From Lonicera japonica (taxonomy: Eukaryota; Streptophyta; Magnoliopsida; Dipsacales; Caprifoliaceae): a stretch of 64,000 nt of DNA. Each line of letters starts with the position of its first letter. Position 1 is the stretch's first letter. Of the stretch, positions 44,412 to 55,259 are shown one piece after another. The notes under the pieces are model-generated. The model saw only the letters and a program-made list of their open reading frames with translations, had not been told where the DNA came from and searched no databases. Made by a program: the position numbers and the translations under genes. The stretch is taken from the NCBI GenBank assembly GCA_021464415.1, contig CM038469.1:24633901-24697900 (forward strand). Direction: 5' to 3'.

Positions 44412-46820
44412 ATGAGAATCAAACGAAGGTTCTTTGAACATCTCTCAGTGATAATTGTTTTGCTTTTGTTACTACCTTACACAAGGCTTGTTCTTGGAGT
44501 CACTTCAAGAGTGGGAGATGCTATTGAGGTCAAGTGCATAGAAAGCGAGAGACGAGCTCTACTTGAGTTTAAACACGGCCTTGTGGATGATTCCAGCCGT
44601 CTCTCTTCTTGGGGGACGAGCCACAAAGAAGATTGTTGCAAATGGAGAGGGGTTAGGTGTAGCAACCTCACCAGTCATACAACCCTTCTTGATCTTCGTG
44701 GTCCGGTCGAAGGGTCCGATTCTCAGATACTCAGTGGAGAGGTTAGTCGGTCTTTACTTCAATTAAAGCACCTGAACTACTTGGACCTAAGCTCCAATGA
44801 CTTTGGAACCAAGTTCCCAGACTTCATTGGTTCGCTCACCAAATTGCAATTCCTGAATCTACACGATTCGAATTTTTACGGTCCAATTCCTCACCAGCTT
44901 GGGAATCTTACCAACTTGCTGTCTCTTGACTTGGGGTATAATAGCGGGCTCACTGTTAAAAACCTTCAGTGGCTTTCTCATATGCGTTTATTAAGATACC
45001 TTGATTTAAGTACGGTTTCCCTAGAGAACACCAATTGGTTGCAACCTATAAGCATGCTCTCTTTCCTTACAGAATTGCGCCTCTCTTCCTGTAACATCCC
45101 AGGAAACGTATCTCTCTCGCATCCTTTGACTAATTCTTCTTCTATTGCTCTTACTATCATTGATCTGTCTTACAACTTATTCCATTCTTCTTTGAGTTAT
45201 GACGGGTTGGTTTGCTTGAGTAGTAGTAGCCTTGTTGAACTTAAGATGCGTGGTAACCCTTTAGGACACTTGATTCCCAAGGCTTTTGGGAACTTGGCGT
45301 CTCTTGAAAAACTCGATCTTTCTTCTTGTAAACTTAGAGGTGAGATTCCAAAATCTTTTAGTAGACTGAGACATTTACACTCCTTTGAATTATCTTCCAA
45401 TGAAATATCCGGGCAACTTTCTGAGTTTTTTCAGACATTGGCAACAAATGGAGAGAAATCATTAGAATACTTGGATTTAGAAAGGAACCAATTTAGTGGT
45501 TCATTGCCCGATTTTACGAGATTTTCATCCTTAAGGGAATTGCGACTTGCTGATAATGAAATGAATGGATCTTTCCCAGAAAGCTTTGGTCAAATTTCAA
45601 GTATTGTTTATCTTGATGTGAAAAGGGTGATTGAGCGGAGACTAAGAAAGGAAACCAGCATTTTAGATAATCAATTTGGTTTTATGCCCGGAAGGTCGAC
45701 CATGGAAGCAATTTACTTGTTGCGGCGTTTGATGGAGCATTATCGGAGGGATCAAAAGGACCTACACATGGTTTTCATTGACTTGGAGAAGGCATACGAT
45801 AGGGTACCAAGAGAGATTTTGTGGAAAGCCCTAGAGAAGAAAGGGGTTAGGATTGCCTATATTCGTGTTATCAAGGACATGTATGAGGGAGCTAAGACTA
45901 GTGTGAGAACACATAGTGGGTCCACTAAAGATTTTCCTATAACTATAGGACTACACCAAGGGTCAGCTTTGAGCCCTTATCTGTTTACCTTGGTCTTGGA
46001 TGTACTCACGGAACACATTCAAGAGCCAGCACCGCGATGTATGCTATTTGCAGATGATATTGTCCTAGTGGGTGAGTCCAGAGAAGAGCTAAATGGGAAG
46101 GTGGAAAATTGGAGACAAACTTTAGAAGCGCATGGCTTTCGTTTAAGCAGAAGTAAGACAGAATATATGGAATGCAAGTTCAGTAAAAGGCGGAGCACTC
46201 CTAACTTAGAGGTGAAAGTTGGGGACAATGTCATACCACAAGTCACTCGGTTTAAGTATCTTGGATCCATTATACAAGAAGATGGGGAGATAGAGGGAGA
46301 TGTAAACCACCGGATTCAAGCAGGGTGGTTGAAATGGAGGAAAGCTTCGGGTGTGTTATGTGATAAAAAAGTACCACTCAAGTTAAAAGGAAAATTCTAT
46401 CGTACTGCGGTTAGACCAGCGATGTTGTATGGGACTGAGTGTTGGGCGGTCAAAAGCCAACACGAGAATAAACTTAATGTAGCTGAGATGAGAATGTTGA
46501 GATGGATGAGTGGCAAAAATAGGAAAGATAGGATCAGGAATGATACCATCAGAGAGGGAGTTGGGGTGGCATCTATTACAGAAAAGATGGTTGAATCTCG
46601 ACTTAGATGGTTTGGGCATGTAGGGAGGAGACCAGTAGATGCCATGGTAAGGAGAGTTGATCATATGGAGGGAAGCCTAATTGTTAGAGGCAGAGGAAGA
46701 CCGAGAAAAACTATAGGTGAAATTATTAAGAAGGATTTAGAGGCAAATGGTTTCACTATAGATATGATTCACGACAGGCCACTATGGCATCGTTTGATCC
46801 ATGTAGCCGACCCCACCTAG
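44412..46820 (+). CDS. Chimeric ORF: LRR-RLP 3 N-terminus fused in frame to RTE LINE reverse transcriptase
   Basis: 802 codons open. Residues 1-29 are a signal peptide (cut near VLG). The N-cap has [16 protein letters not shown] and [11 protein letters not shown]. LRRs reach residue about 403 ([10 protein letters not shown]). Then, without a stop, come about 399 residues of RTE-clade [57 protein letters not shown] (catalytic FADD), [31 protein letters not shown], ending DPT-stop. The LINE is a 5'-truncated insertion that happens to keep frame. As an RLP it lacks the remaining LRRs, transmembrane helix and tail. Most likely non-functional, though it could encode a secreted-type fusion. Confidence 0.85.
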   Translation: MRIKRRFFEHLSVIIVLLLLLPYTRLVLGVTSRVGDAIEVKCIESERRALLEFKHGLVDDSSRLSSWGTSHKEDCCKWRGVRCSNLTSHTTLLDLRGPVEGSDSQILSGEVSRSLLQLKHLNYLDLSSNDFGTKFPDFIGSLTKLQFLNLHDSNFYGPIPHQLGNLTNLLSLDLGYNSGLTVKNLQWLSHMRLLRYLDLSTVSLENTNWLQPISMLSFLTELRLSSCNIPGNVSLSHPLTNSSSIALTIIDLSYNLFHSSLSYDGLVCLSSSSLVELKMRGNPLGHLIPKAFGNLASLEKLDLSSCKLRGEIPKSFSRLRHLHSFELSSNEISGQLSEFFQTLATNGEKSLEYLDLERNQFSGSLPDFTRFSSLRELRLADNEMNGSFPESFGQISSIVYLDVKRVIERRLRKETSILDNQFGFMPGRSTMEAIYLLRRLMEHYRRDQKDLHMVFIDLEKAYDRVPREILWKALEKKGVRIAYIRVIKDMYEGAKTSVRTHSGSTKDFPITIGLHQGSALSPYLFTLVLDVLTEHIQEPAPRCMLFADDIVLVGESREELNGKVENWRQTLEAHGFRLSRSKTEYMECKFSKRRSTPNLEVKVGDNVIPQVTRFKYLGSIIQEDGEIEGDVNHRIQAGWLKWRKASGVLCDKKVPLKLKGKFYRTAVRPAMLYGTECWAVKSQHENKLNVAEMRMLRWMSGKNRKDRIRNDTIREGVGVASITEKMVESRLRWFGHVGRRPVDAMVRRVDHMEGSLIVRGRGRPRKTIGEIIKKDLEANGFTIDMIHDRPLWHRLIHVADPT
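45604..45621 (+). repeat. Target-site duplication of RTE LINE, left
   Basis: TTGTTTATCTTGATGTGA, repeated exactly at 46851-46868. The first three bases may belong to the (TTG)n tail on the right, so the TSD is 15-18 bp. Confidence 0.9.
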
Positions 46821-46850
46821 TGGGATAAAGGCTTGTTGTTGTTGTTGTTG
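45622..46850 (+). mobile_element. 5'-truncated RTE-clade LINE in RLP 3
   Basis: Contains RT and the C-terminal region but no endonuclease domain. It ends with the characteristic plant RTE terminus (gaccccacctagtgggataa..) and a (TTG)n tail at 46834-46853. The 15-18 bp TSD on both sides shows LINE-type target-primed insertion. The coding part has no stop before the natural TAG at 46818, so the insertion is fairly young. Confidence 0.92.
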
Positions 46851-46868
46851 TTGTTTATCTTGATGTGA

Positions 46869-48700
46869 CTAGGAACCAAATGACGGGTCCATTGCCCGAC
46901 CTACAGTTTCTCCATTCATTGAGAGAATTGCACCTCAGAAACAATAAGCTAAATGGGAGATTGCCAAAAAGCCTCGGTCAACTTTCTAAGCTTGAAATAT
47001 TATATGCCTCTTCAAATTTGTTTGAAGGTACAATCTCTGAAGCCCACCTCCAAAACCTCTCAAAATTAAAAAAAAATAGACTTGTCTTTTAACTTGCTGA
47101 CTTTGGAAATCGACTCTAGTTGGACTCCTCCGTTTCAACTGGAGATTATTTGGCTTACGAACTGCAAGCTCGGGACTCATTTCCCTAGCTGGCTTCAGTC
47201 TCAAAATAATTTTTCCATACTTGATATTTCGGGTGCTGGAATTTCTAGTACAGTACCTACATGGTTTTGGGATTTCCCCCCAAGATTAACGTACTTAAAT
47301 ATCTCTAACAACCAGATCCACAGCTTAATACCTGATTTTAAAACGAAGTTTTTGGTTGGTTTGGAAGTGTTAGATTTAAGTTCTAATCGTTTCATGGGCC
47401 CAATACCGTTAATTCCTTCAAATGTCACATTCATTAACCTCTCCAAAAATATGTTAACGGGATCAATTTCATTCCTATGCACAACTGGAAAATATCAGGA
47501 GAGTTTGGTTAACCTATCGGATAACTTATTATCAGGAGAGTTTCCTGATTGTTGGACGGAAGATCAAGCACTAATCTTTCTCAATTTGGCAAACAATAAT
47601 CTCTTGGGGAAAATTCCAAGCTCCATTGGCCTCCTAACCCAACTTCAAGTATTGAATTTACGCAATAATAGTTTCACAGGAGAACTGCCTTTGTCTTTAA
47701 AGAGCTGTAAGGAGTTGGTGTTTATTGATTTGGGTTTAAACAATTTATCAGGAGAAGTACCGGGATGGATTGGATTGCACCTAAAAAAATTGATTGTTCT
47801 TAGTCTGCGAAGGAACAAATTCTATGGAAACATACCCCCAGAAATATGTCAGCTCAACCTTACTGAAATTTTGGACCTCTCTCAGAATAATATATCAGGA
47901 AACATACCAATATGCTTCAACAAACTTGGTTCTTTAGTTGAAAAAGATGTTTCAAACTATGATTTTTATGTGGGCTTTATCAAGATTTATCAGCATCATA
48001 TTTGTCATCTTATTAAGTTTTTAGCCAATGCATTAGTGCAATGGAAAGGAAAAGAGTCAGAATACGAGAAAACTATACGGTTGTTGAAAAGCATTGATTT
48101 TTCTAGCAATAAACTTGTAGGAACTATTCCACCAGAATTTGCAAGTCTTGTGGAATTAGTTTCACTGAATCTGTCGAGAAACAATTTGACTGGAAATATC
48201 ATTCAGGAGATTGGTCAAATGAGAATGTTAGAATCTATTGACTTCTCTAGAAACCATCTTTCAGGCGAGATACCGATGAGCCTTTCTAATTTGACTTTTC
48301 TCAGTGTCTTAGCTAGACTTGTCAAATAACAGGCTTTTGGGTGAGATTCCATCAAGCACTCAACTTCAAAGTTTCAATGCCTCTTCGTATGCTGGTAACC
48401 GCGAACTTTGCGGCCTTCCCCTTCCAAAGTGCCTAGGAGATGGAGCAGCTCCAGTTCCTCCATCTGTCGACCATGGTAAACAACAATAATCAAGAAGATG
48501 AGGATAGGTTTATAACAACTGGGTTTTACATAAGTGTGACTCTTGGATTCATTATTGGCTTTTTGGGATTCTATGGTCATTTACTGCTCCAAAGTTCATG
48601 GAGATATTCATATTTCAAGAAGCTAGACAAGATAATAGATTGGATCTATGTGACGGCAAAAGTGAAAAAGGCAAGCCTGCAGAGGAAGCTTAGGAGCTAA
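46869..48700 (+). pseudogene. LRR receptor-like protein 3, 3' part
   Basis: LRRs resume with RNQMTGPLPDLQFL. One extra A in an A9 run (about 47069-47077) shifts the frame after SKLKK. A 415-codon open stretch (47082-48329) holds most C-terminal LRRs and the island region. A 4-bp CTAG duplication at about 48309-48316 shifts it again. A small deletion near 48478 changes frame before NNQEDEDRFITTGFYISVTL. The transmembrane helix and basic tail (KKASLQRKLRS) end at the TAA at 48698-48700. Four independent lesions with the LINE make this copy dead. It is the only copy with the complete LRR length and is the best reference for RLP 2. Confidence 0.9.
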
Positions 48701-49125
48701 TTGGCCGGTTAGTATCTTCTTGTTTTATTTATTTTCCTATATTAGCAAGTTTTGCATTCTTCTTTAAATAATCTTAATTTTTTTCTTCTATTGGGTATGT
48801 AAATCCATTCTCTGATAAATAATATGTGGTAAAGCTACATTATGATGAAAAGGATATGCCATGTTACTTATATTTTTGTTTATGGCAGATGCTGATTCCA
48901 AGAATCAAGTTCATGTCTTCTTTCCGAGTCTGCAATAGTAGACATACTCGTTTCGGGAGTCTTGAATGAAGCTTCTGTTTCTACTTCAACTCTTTAGCTT
49001 ATAAATTAAATGTACTTCCTCTGGATTATGTTTTAAGTACTGTGTTCTATGCAACTTGAATGTGCCTTTCAAAGGGTTGTGTTGTGGATAATATATATAC
49101 ACATATATATGTATATAGCTAGGAT
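48701..49125. other. RLP 3 3' flank
   Basis: Matches the RLP 2 downstream region (ggttagtatcttc..; gttacttatatttttgtttatggcagatgctgattccaagaatcaag). The GGTTAGT..TGGCAGAT pair would fit a 3' UTR intron. No ORF is present. Confidence 0.45.
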
Positions 49126-49127
49126 AT

Positions 49128-49507
49128 AAAAAGGGATTCCATCACTTTAGCAAAAAGAAGAGATTCCCATTTAGGGGGGGTAAATTAATGAATTATTTTT
49201 TGAAATTTTGTAGAGATGATCTATATTATGAATAGATCATATCCACCAAATTTCATTAAAAAAATTCAAAATAGAAGTAGGTGTGATGATCATAAAAAAT
49301 TCAATAACCGAAAATGCGCATATATTTCAATTGTTCAATACACCCACTTCTAGGTTGATTTTTTTTTTTTTATGAAATTTGGTGGAGTTGATCTACTCAC
49401 TATATATATATATCATCTCCACAATTTTATTTTTTAAAAAAATAATCTATTTATCCCCTCCAAATAGGCATCTATTCTTTTAGCTAAACTGAGGAAATCC
49501 CTCTTTA
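49128..49507. mobile_element. Inverted-repeat MITE family M, copy b
   Basis: Ends AAAGGGATTCCATCA / TGAGGAAATCCCTCTTT, with inverted inner arms (gaaatttt.tagagatgatct and its complement). Diverged from copies a and c. Confidence 0.6.
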
Positions 49508-49784
49508 TAGTATAACTCTATATATATGTGTGTGCACAACAACTATTTAGCTTATAAATGTGGATCTCAACCGTACTTTGATGGCGCTCTATTGTGTTGG
49601 TTAGAACTGAATGAATAAATGCCTGTTGAGTTAATTTTTAGCAACTTGTGTTGATTTTTAGCTTTTCATTATTTGATAAAAGGTTTCCAAATAAAGAAAA
49701 TTAACGGAGATTTAAAGAAGATATTTTCAATGAGGGGGGGTTTACATACTATGCTATATCCGTATTAATAGAAAGGAAAAAAAA

Positions 49785-50770
49785 AATACAAAGTCGCCTG
49801 TAATTAAGTTTTTTCTATATAAAAAAACTTAAAATAAACTATATGATACAGTGAAACTTACTAACAAGGGAAACAATAGTCCCCTCTAATTGTAAAATTT
49901 TGGTCTTTTTACTTATTCCCCTTGAAAAATAAAAAAATATGCATATATTAACAATTTTTGTGCCCCCCCCCCCCCCCCGGGATAATAGCGGTAGAAATTT
50001 TACTCTTCTTTTCAAATTCGGTTTTGATTTTGTGTCTCTCTGTAATTTTACCCTAACCGAAACAAAAAACACCTATAATGTGTATTTATTGTTTTTTGAG
50101 GGGGCAACTCAAAGTTAAATGTTTCTGTACATCATTTAGAATCTTAAACTTATAACGTGGAGTATTTAAGTATTTTCGTTTATAAAATGGTTACCCTTTT
50201 GTCGAAAAACTATTTATTTGCTAGTGCATACTACTGTTTTGAGAATTTGTACTACTATATACTTTTTAAGCTGTAAATTTAAGTGATAATAGAAAATGCT
50301 TACTATACATGATTTTTTATTATGAATGAACCTCTAAAAGCAAAAAAGGTAGAAATAGAAAATGCAAATTAATAAATAAGAATCAAGACTTGTCCGCAAT
50401 GGTAGAGTTATATCATAAATTGGATGCATTGTTATTTTTTCACTTAATAAGGATCAAGAAAAAAATATCTATGGATTCAATAAAAATTATAAAGAAGAGT
50501 AAATGATATAATAATTCGTTACAACTAAAATTTAGTATCTAATACATTTCATTATTATTTTCCTTATTAAGGGTCAATTAAGGAACAAGTTTTGGATTCA
50601 ATAAATTAATATGCAACATGTTCACCTTTAATTCAAGATGCAAGATTAATATTCCAAACTAGCAAAACTACCTACTTGTTAAATATTAATGAAGCAATGC
50701 TGATGAACAAAACATATATGCTACACATTCTACACAAACACCAGATCATATATACAAGACCAGTCCTTCA
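49785..50770. repeat. RLP-type spacer block I, copy 3
   Basis: Paralogue of 2928-4700. It keeps the uninterrupted TTA site where the 4197-4502 MITE is absent. It includes a 16-base C run at 49963-49978 where the paralogue near 3100 has five C. No gene is present. Confidence 0.65.
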
Positions 50771-51306
50771 ATAATAAAATTTAGCTCTCGAATAACCAAA
50801 GCTAGCAATATCTTTGGCTAATCAAAAGTGGTGAAACCTACCTCCTATTCCATCTTTATCAGTTTTCGCATCCAAGGTTGGGCGATATTTATTTCTCTCT
50901 CCACCATGGATCATATATTGTCATGGGCTCCCATTGTGGTCTTTGTTTTCAATTAGTTTTTGTTTAGTCTTTATTATATCATTAAGACAATTTGTTCAAG
51001 ATCCATATACTTCATGTTCTGAATAAAAATTATCTCCAAAAAATTTTAGAATTTTTTTTTCATTTACCCTTCGAAATGAATTGTCTTTATTGTTATTTAA
51101 GTAAGATATTTCCTTATAATAGTATTTCCCATATACATATAATAAAACAAATAGAGCCAACCGAAAATTTTCATTTATATACCCTCCTTATACCTCACAT
51201 GCCATGCACATGGGCAAAAAAACGTTTAAATTAAATTTTAACCCCGTCAATGAAAATGGGTCAATTGTAATAAATTGAGTAGTTGGTGACATTAATTGTA
51301 AACATT
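50771..51306. other. RLP 4 upstream flank, left of copia 3
   Basis: No gene. Contains a half copy of MITE family M (about 51055-51130) and the RLP-upstream phrases (caattgtaa.aaattg..agttggtgacattaattgtaaacatta) that continue after copia 3 at 53252. Confidence 0.5.
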
Positions 51307-51311
51307 AGTAT

Positions 51312-51785
51312 TGTTGCGCCAAACCGCTCACGACCGAGCACGACGCAACGTCGAGGGATCTCACAAGCTCACTTGGTATACCGAAAGAAGAACCGACACA
51401 AAAAAGCACACCCAATATAGAGAAATAGGAAATAAAGCAACAATCGCACAAGACAAGGTTTTACCGTGGTGTCGGCGTAAAAGCCACTAATCCACTCAGA
51501 CGATAGCTTCTATTGATAATTGGAACAAAGAGATGATTACAAGCACACAAGCAAAAATCTCACTTATTTTAGCTCTCAACTAAAAATCTAGGCAAAAAAC
51601 AAGTTAGTGCACAAATGAGCCAAAACTACACTTTAAAGCCAAAACCTGGACCCATGATCGATCATGGTATACCCCATGATCGATCATGAAAGTGGACTGC
51701 CGCAAAAATAAATACCATGATCGATCATGGACATACCCATGATCGATCATGGTTCACCAAAACAAAAGGAGAGCCAATCTTCACA
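51312..51785 (-). repeat. Copia 3 3' LTR (474 bp)
   Basis: On the minus strand starts TGTGAAGATTGG after the PPT ccaaggtggagatt and ends ..GGCGCAACA. It is closely related to the copia 2 LTR, with extra divergence in the middle. Confidence 0.92.
51652..51752 (-). repeat. Four-palindrome module in copia 3 LTR
   Basis: CCATGATCGATCATGG lies at 51652-51667, 51715-51730 and 51737-51752, with the ATGA variant at 51674-51689. Centres are 22, 41 and 22 bp apart, close to the spacing in the long-LTR element. Confidence 0.92.
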
Positions 51786-51916
51786 AATCTCCACCTTGGC
51801 GAACCATGCAGCTAACCCGTCTAGCAAAATTGCACACCTCACTCCACTTGTTCCTCCATCAATACTGCTATAGCATCACACCCGGCCCCGAAGAGCCTCT
51901 ACCCCCGAATGGGGCC

Positions 51917-52372
51917 TTAACACCAAAGAATGTTAACCAAAGTCGAGCAATGCTCAAACTTGGTTATCGGTACCACCTTCGTCATCATATCTGCGGGATT
52001 ATCCTTGGTGCCAATTTTCTTCAAAATTACTTCACCACTCTCGATAATCTCCCGTATAAAATGAAACCGGACATCGATGTGCTTCGTCCGTCCGTGATGA
52101 ACTTGGTTCTTGGCCAAATGAATAGCACTCTGGCTATCACAATGTATATCGACATTCTCCTGAACCATCCCCAAATCACCTATCAAACCCCGAAGCCACA
52201 ATGCTTCCTTGACTGCCTCTGTTGCTGCAATGTACTCTGCTTCCGTAGTAGACAACGCCACTACACCTTGCAACATCGACCTCCAGCTAATCGGACCACC
52301 ACTAAATGTGAAAACATACCCCGTGGTCGACCGTCGCTTGTCAAGATCCCCAGCATAGTCCGAATCAACATA
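51917..52372 (-). pseudogene. Copia 3 RNase H fragment
   Basis: Minus-strand frame: [54 protein letters not shown] and [11 protein letters not shown], to a stop near 51917. Its N-terminal side is joined at about 52372 to GAG-pre-integrase in another frame. Confidence 0.88.
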
Positions 52373-53246
52373 TGCCATAATCTTGTCGAATCCGAACTTG
52401 TACTTGCTCCACCAGCTTCTGTAGAAACTGAAACGCTGCCCGTCACCGTACTACCTTGAAGGAAATAGAGATTACCCTCTTTCTTTCCCTTCATCAACAC
52501 TAAGGCACCAGAAGTAACCTTTAGCATTCCACCCTCGAGCACAATCTTGCACCCGTTGGAATCTAAAGAACCCAAAGAAATCAAATTCTTCTTCAGATCC
52601 GGGATGTACCTAACTTCATTCAGAGTTCTGATTGCTCCGTCATGTAGCTTCAACTTGATCGTTCCAATACCCTCCGTCCTACAAACGTGATCATTGCCCA
52701 TCAAAACCGTTCCTCCATTCACCTTCGTCAAGGTATGGAAAAGGTCCTTGTTTGGACACATGTGGTACGAACAACCCGAGTCTAGAATCCACTCGTCCGT
52801 TGAGCTTTCCCTAGGAGTAACCACTAGCATACTCTCGAAATCATCATCCCCTGAAGTAACAGAATTCGCGGTATCGTCCGCATTCTTCTTCTTCACTTTG
52901 TCTACCCAAGCGTTAGGACAATTCTTTTTCATATGCCCTTTCCTTTTGCACTTGTAACATTCCATGTTATCCAAGTACTTAGTACGTGACTTGGACCGAG
53001 AGTTATTGTGCTTTGCTTGTTTCCGATCATCTGTCCTTCCCCGCGTCACTAACGCATCGGACGATGTACTACATTTCTCCCTCTGTCTCTGCTCATTACC
53101 AAGCAGTGCCGAAGAAACGTCCTCATATTTCACTGAATCCTTACCATATAACAAAGTGGTGCTTAAATGGTCATAGGATTCCGGAAGTGAATTGAGCAAC
53201 AAGATAGCCTTATCCTCATCTTTCATGTCTTCGTTCAAGTTTAACA
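52373..53246 (-). pseudogene. Copia 3 gag C-terminus, zinc knuckle and protease
   Basis: Open minus-strand frame from NLNEDMKDEDKAILLLN through GNEQRQREK, CYKCKRKGHMKKNC, WILDSGCSYHMC and DLKKNLISLG to STRLWHM. It lacks the nonsense and frameshift lesions of copia 2 in this part and so shows the ancestral codons. It is truncated at the 5' side by the abnormal end. Confidence 0.88.
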
Positions 53247-53251
53247 AGTAT

Positions 53252-53830
53252 CTCATATGGTAAGAGTGCTAATAGAATTATGGTTGAGAGTTGTAAAATG
53301 CACTTTACCTAATAGAAATTATAAAAGTACATGTGACGTATTGCCAAAACAAATATTAATGAATAAAACACGTGTATCATGGCTAGTTTGAACAAATAGC
53401 AAAACATGCAGACCACGTGCACTTTACATGCAACAAGTTCTATGTCTTTGATGGGTCATCAATTCCCTAATTAACGGATGATGGTGGACTTCGAAAGAGA
53501 CCCATCAGTGGGTTTTTTCGGGGAAGAAAGAGAGGTCCTTCCAAGAAATTTACTCAAAATTATAAGGTACGTACAACAACCACGTACTAATATTTATATA
53601 TATAAACTGCAATGGTGATTATAATTACATATATAGGTTCAAGCTAACTTGAAAAACATCACTAAAATTGTCGCCTTGATAATTAAACTATCAAGAATGA
53701 GAATCGAACGAAGGTTCTTTGAACACCTCTTGGTGCTAATTGTCTTGCTTATGTTACTACCGTACATAAAGCTTGAAAAAAAAATCTATATAGATTCAAT
53801 AAAAACTAAAAAGAAGAGTGAATGATATAT
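53252..53830 (+). repeat. Tandem duplication unit carrying RLP remnant 4
   Basis: Nearly identical to about 55430-55990 (upstream block, TATA tract, signal-peptide exon and the fused downstream spacer). The unit length is about 2.16 kb (53698 to 55860). Confidence 0.85.
53698..53790 (+). pseudogene. LRR-RLP remnant 4 (signal peptide only)
   Basis: ATG 53698: MRIERRFFEHLLVLIVLLML, then LPYIKLEKK and a stop within 31-33 codons. After aagcttg the coding sequence is replaced by spacer block I sequence (ctatatagattcaataaaaactaaaaagaagagtgaatgatat), so the whole mature receptor is deleted. Upstream sequence and TATA tract are intact. A short hydrophobic peptide is possible but nothing suggests a function. 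Confidence 0.85.
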
Positions 53831-53899
53831 TTTAGTGAGATGAACTTTTAGTGGCACTTTCGTTATAAAAAGGCTAAAATTCCTTATTATTAGGGTGAA

Positions 53900-54860
53900 T
53901 AAACTTACATATCAAGTGGATAGAAATAAAAACACCCCTTATTTAACCTATTCCTTTCTCATTAAGATTCACAATAGTGCGAAAGAGACGGAAAAAAGAA
54001 AAGAAAAGAATCAACCACTTTATTTGCGGGTGATTTTATTTCTATCCACCAAATCTTGCAGTTAATCCACATTATTAAGTTAATCCGCATTACATATTAA
54101 GTTAATCCGCGAGTGTGGATGAACTGACAAAAAAATATTATGAATTTAATTTTATAAATATTATTTTAAATAATAATTTAATATGAAAATATCTACTAAA
54201 TTAATAAGTATAACCGCTTTAAAAATTTAGATGGGTAAATTTTAATTAACTTTGCAGTAAAATAACAATAACAAAATCAAATATTTTTTGAGCTAATTGC
54301 ACTTGGCCCTTCCAAACTATTACCCTATTAGCATTTATCATATGAACTACCAATTTTAGTAGTTAATACCATCGACTATCCAATTTGTTACAACTGACCC
54401 ATTTTAGCTGACAGGTTTAAAATTCTTAATGGTAGAAAACCCTCTGCACAACACGTGAGGGCAAAAAAGGCAATCCAATTTTATTGTTTTTGGGGTAAAA
54501 TTTGAATATTATCTGTATAGAAGCCAAGTCATGATTTCTTTTACTAGAATTTCTGAGTTTGTTCCCCTTTCTCTTGGTGTTTGAGGTAGTTCATGTTTGA
54601 GTGGATTAGAGCTCGGTTAAAAGTAATAAGTGGCATTTTCTTGTAATGAAAACAAAATGAAGGGAAAAAGGGAAATAGTGCTTGGCAACATCAAATTATT
54701 GCTTTAGAATTCAAAAGCAAAACAAAAAAGTTAATGGATAAATTATAAACCTCAAATTCTTGTTTTGTTGCGGGACTGGTTATATATAATCAGTGTGAAG
54801 AGAGCCAACCGCAAATTTTCATTTATGTACATATATATATACATATACATAATATATATA
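53900..54860. other. Intergenic between remnants 4 and 5
   Basis: Contains a partial copy of the dispersed segment (about 53945-54000) and a segment resembling 5335-5460 (at about 54290-54420: ttgcactt..., aactacca.ttttag.a.ttaat.ccatc.actatccaatttgtt). No gene. Confidence 0.5.
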
Positions 54861-54869
54861 CGTAAATGT

Positions 54870-55259
54870 TCTTTGTAAGGAAATCCTTTATTTTAACGAC
54901 AATAACGACATTTTATTTGGAGGCGTAGATAAATTTTTTGTTTTTTTCATGAAACTTCGTAGAGATATCTCTATAATGAGTATAATATTTCCCCAAAAAA
55001 TCATTAAAAAATTCAAAACAGAAGTGTGTGTAATGAAAATGTGACATATAAGCTTATGTATTTTTGTAAATTGAAATTCAATATGATCAGATTATCAAGT
55101 TCTACATGAATTTTTTTTATGAAATTTGGTGGAGATGATCTAATCATTATAGAAATTATCTCCACAAAATTTAAGGAAAAAAAATCGTTCGTTTACCCCT
55201 TGAAATGAATTGTCTTTATTGTTATTTAAGTAAGAGATTCCCTTATGACAGTATTTCCT
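54870..55259. mobile_element. Inverted-repeat MITE family M, copy c
   Basis: Colinear with copy a (gtaaggaaatcctttattttaac.. / ..gtaagagattcccttatgacag), with the same inner inverted arms. It occupies the same place relative to the RLP start as copy a, so it probably pre-dates the duplication. Confidence 0.65.

Larger units (their letters stand above)
51312..53246 (-). mobile_element. Copia 3: defective copia 2-family element with abnormal 5' end
   Basis: Minus-strand relative of copia 2. A complete 3' LTR (51312-51785) is followed inward by RNase H, then directly by GAG-pre-integrase, protease, knuckle and gag. It ends inside gag at 53246. AGTAT flanks both ends (51307-51311 and 53247-53251), a perfect 5-bp copia TSD. 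The orthologous spacers near 44000 and 55420 give the empty site. There is no 5' LTR, PBS, RT or integrase. The inner end reads TGTTAAACTTGAACG on the element strand. Confidence 0.92.

Noticed and set aside
51749..52459. Plus-strand 236-codon ORF over copia 3
   Set aside because: It crosses LTR and antisense RNase H; no protein family features.
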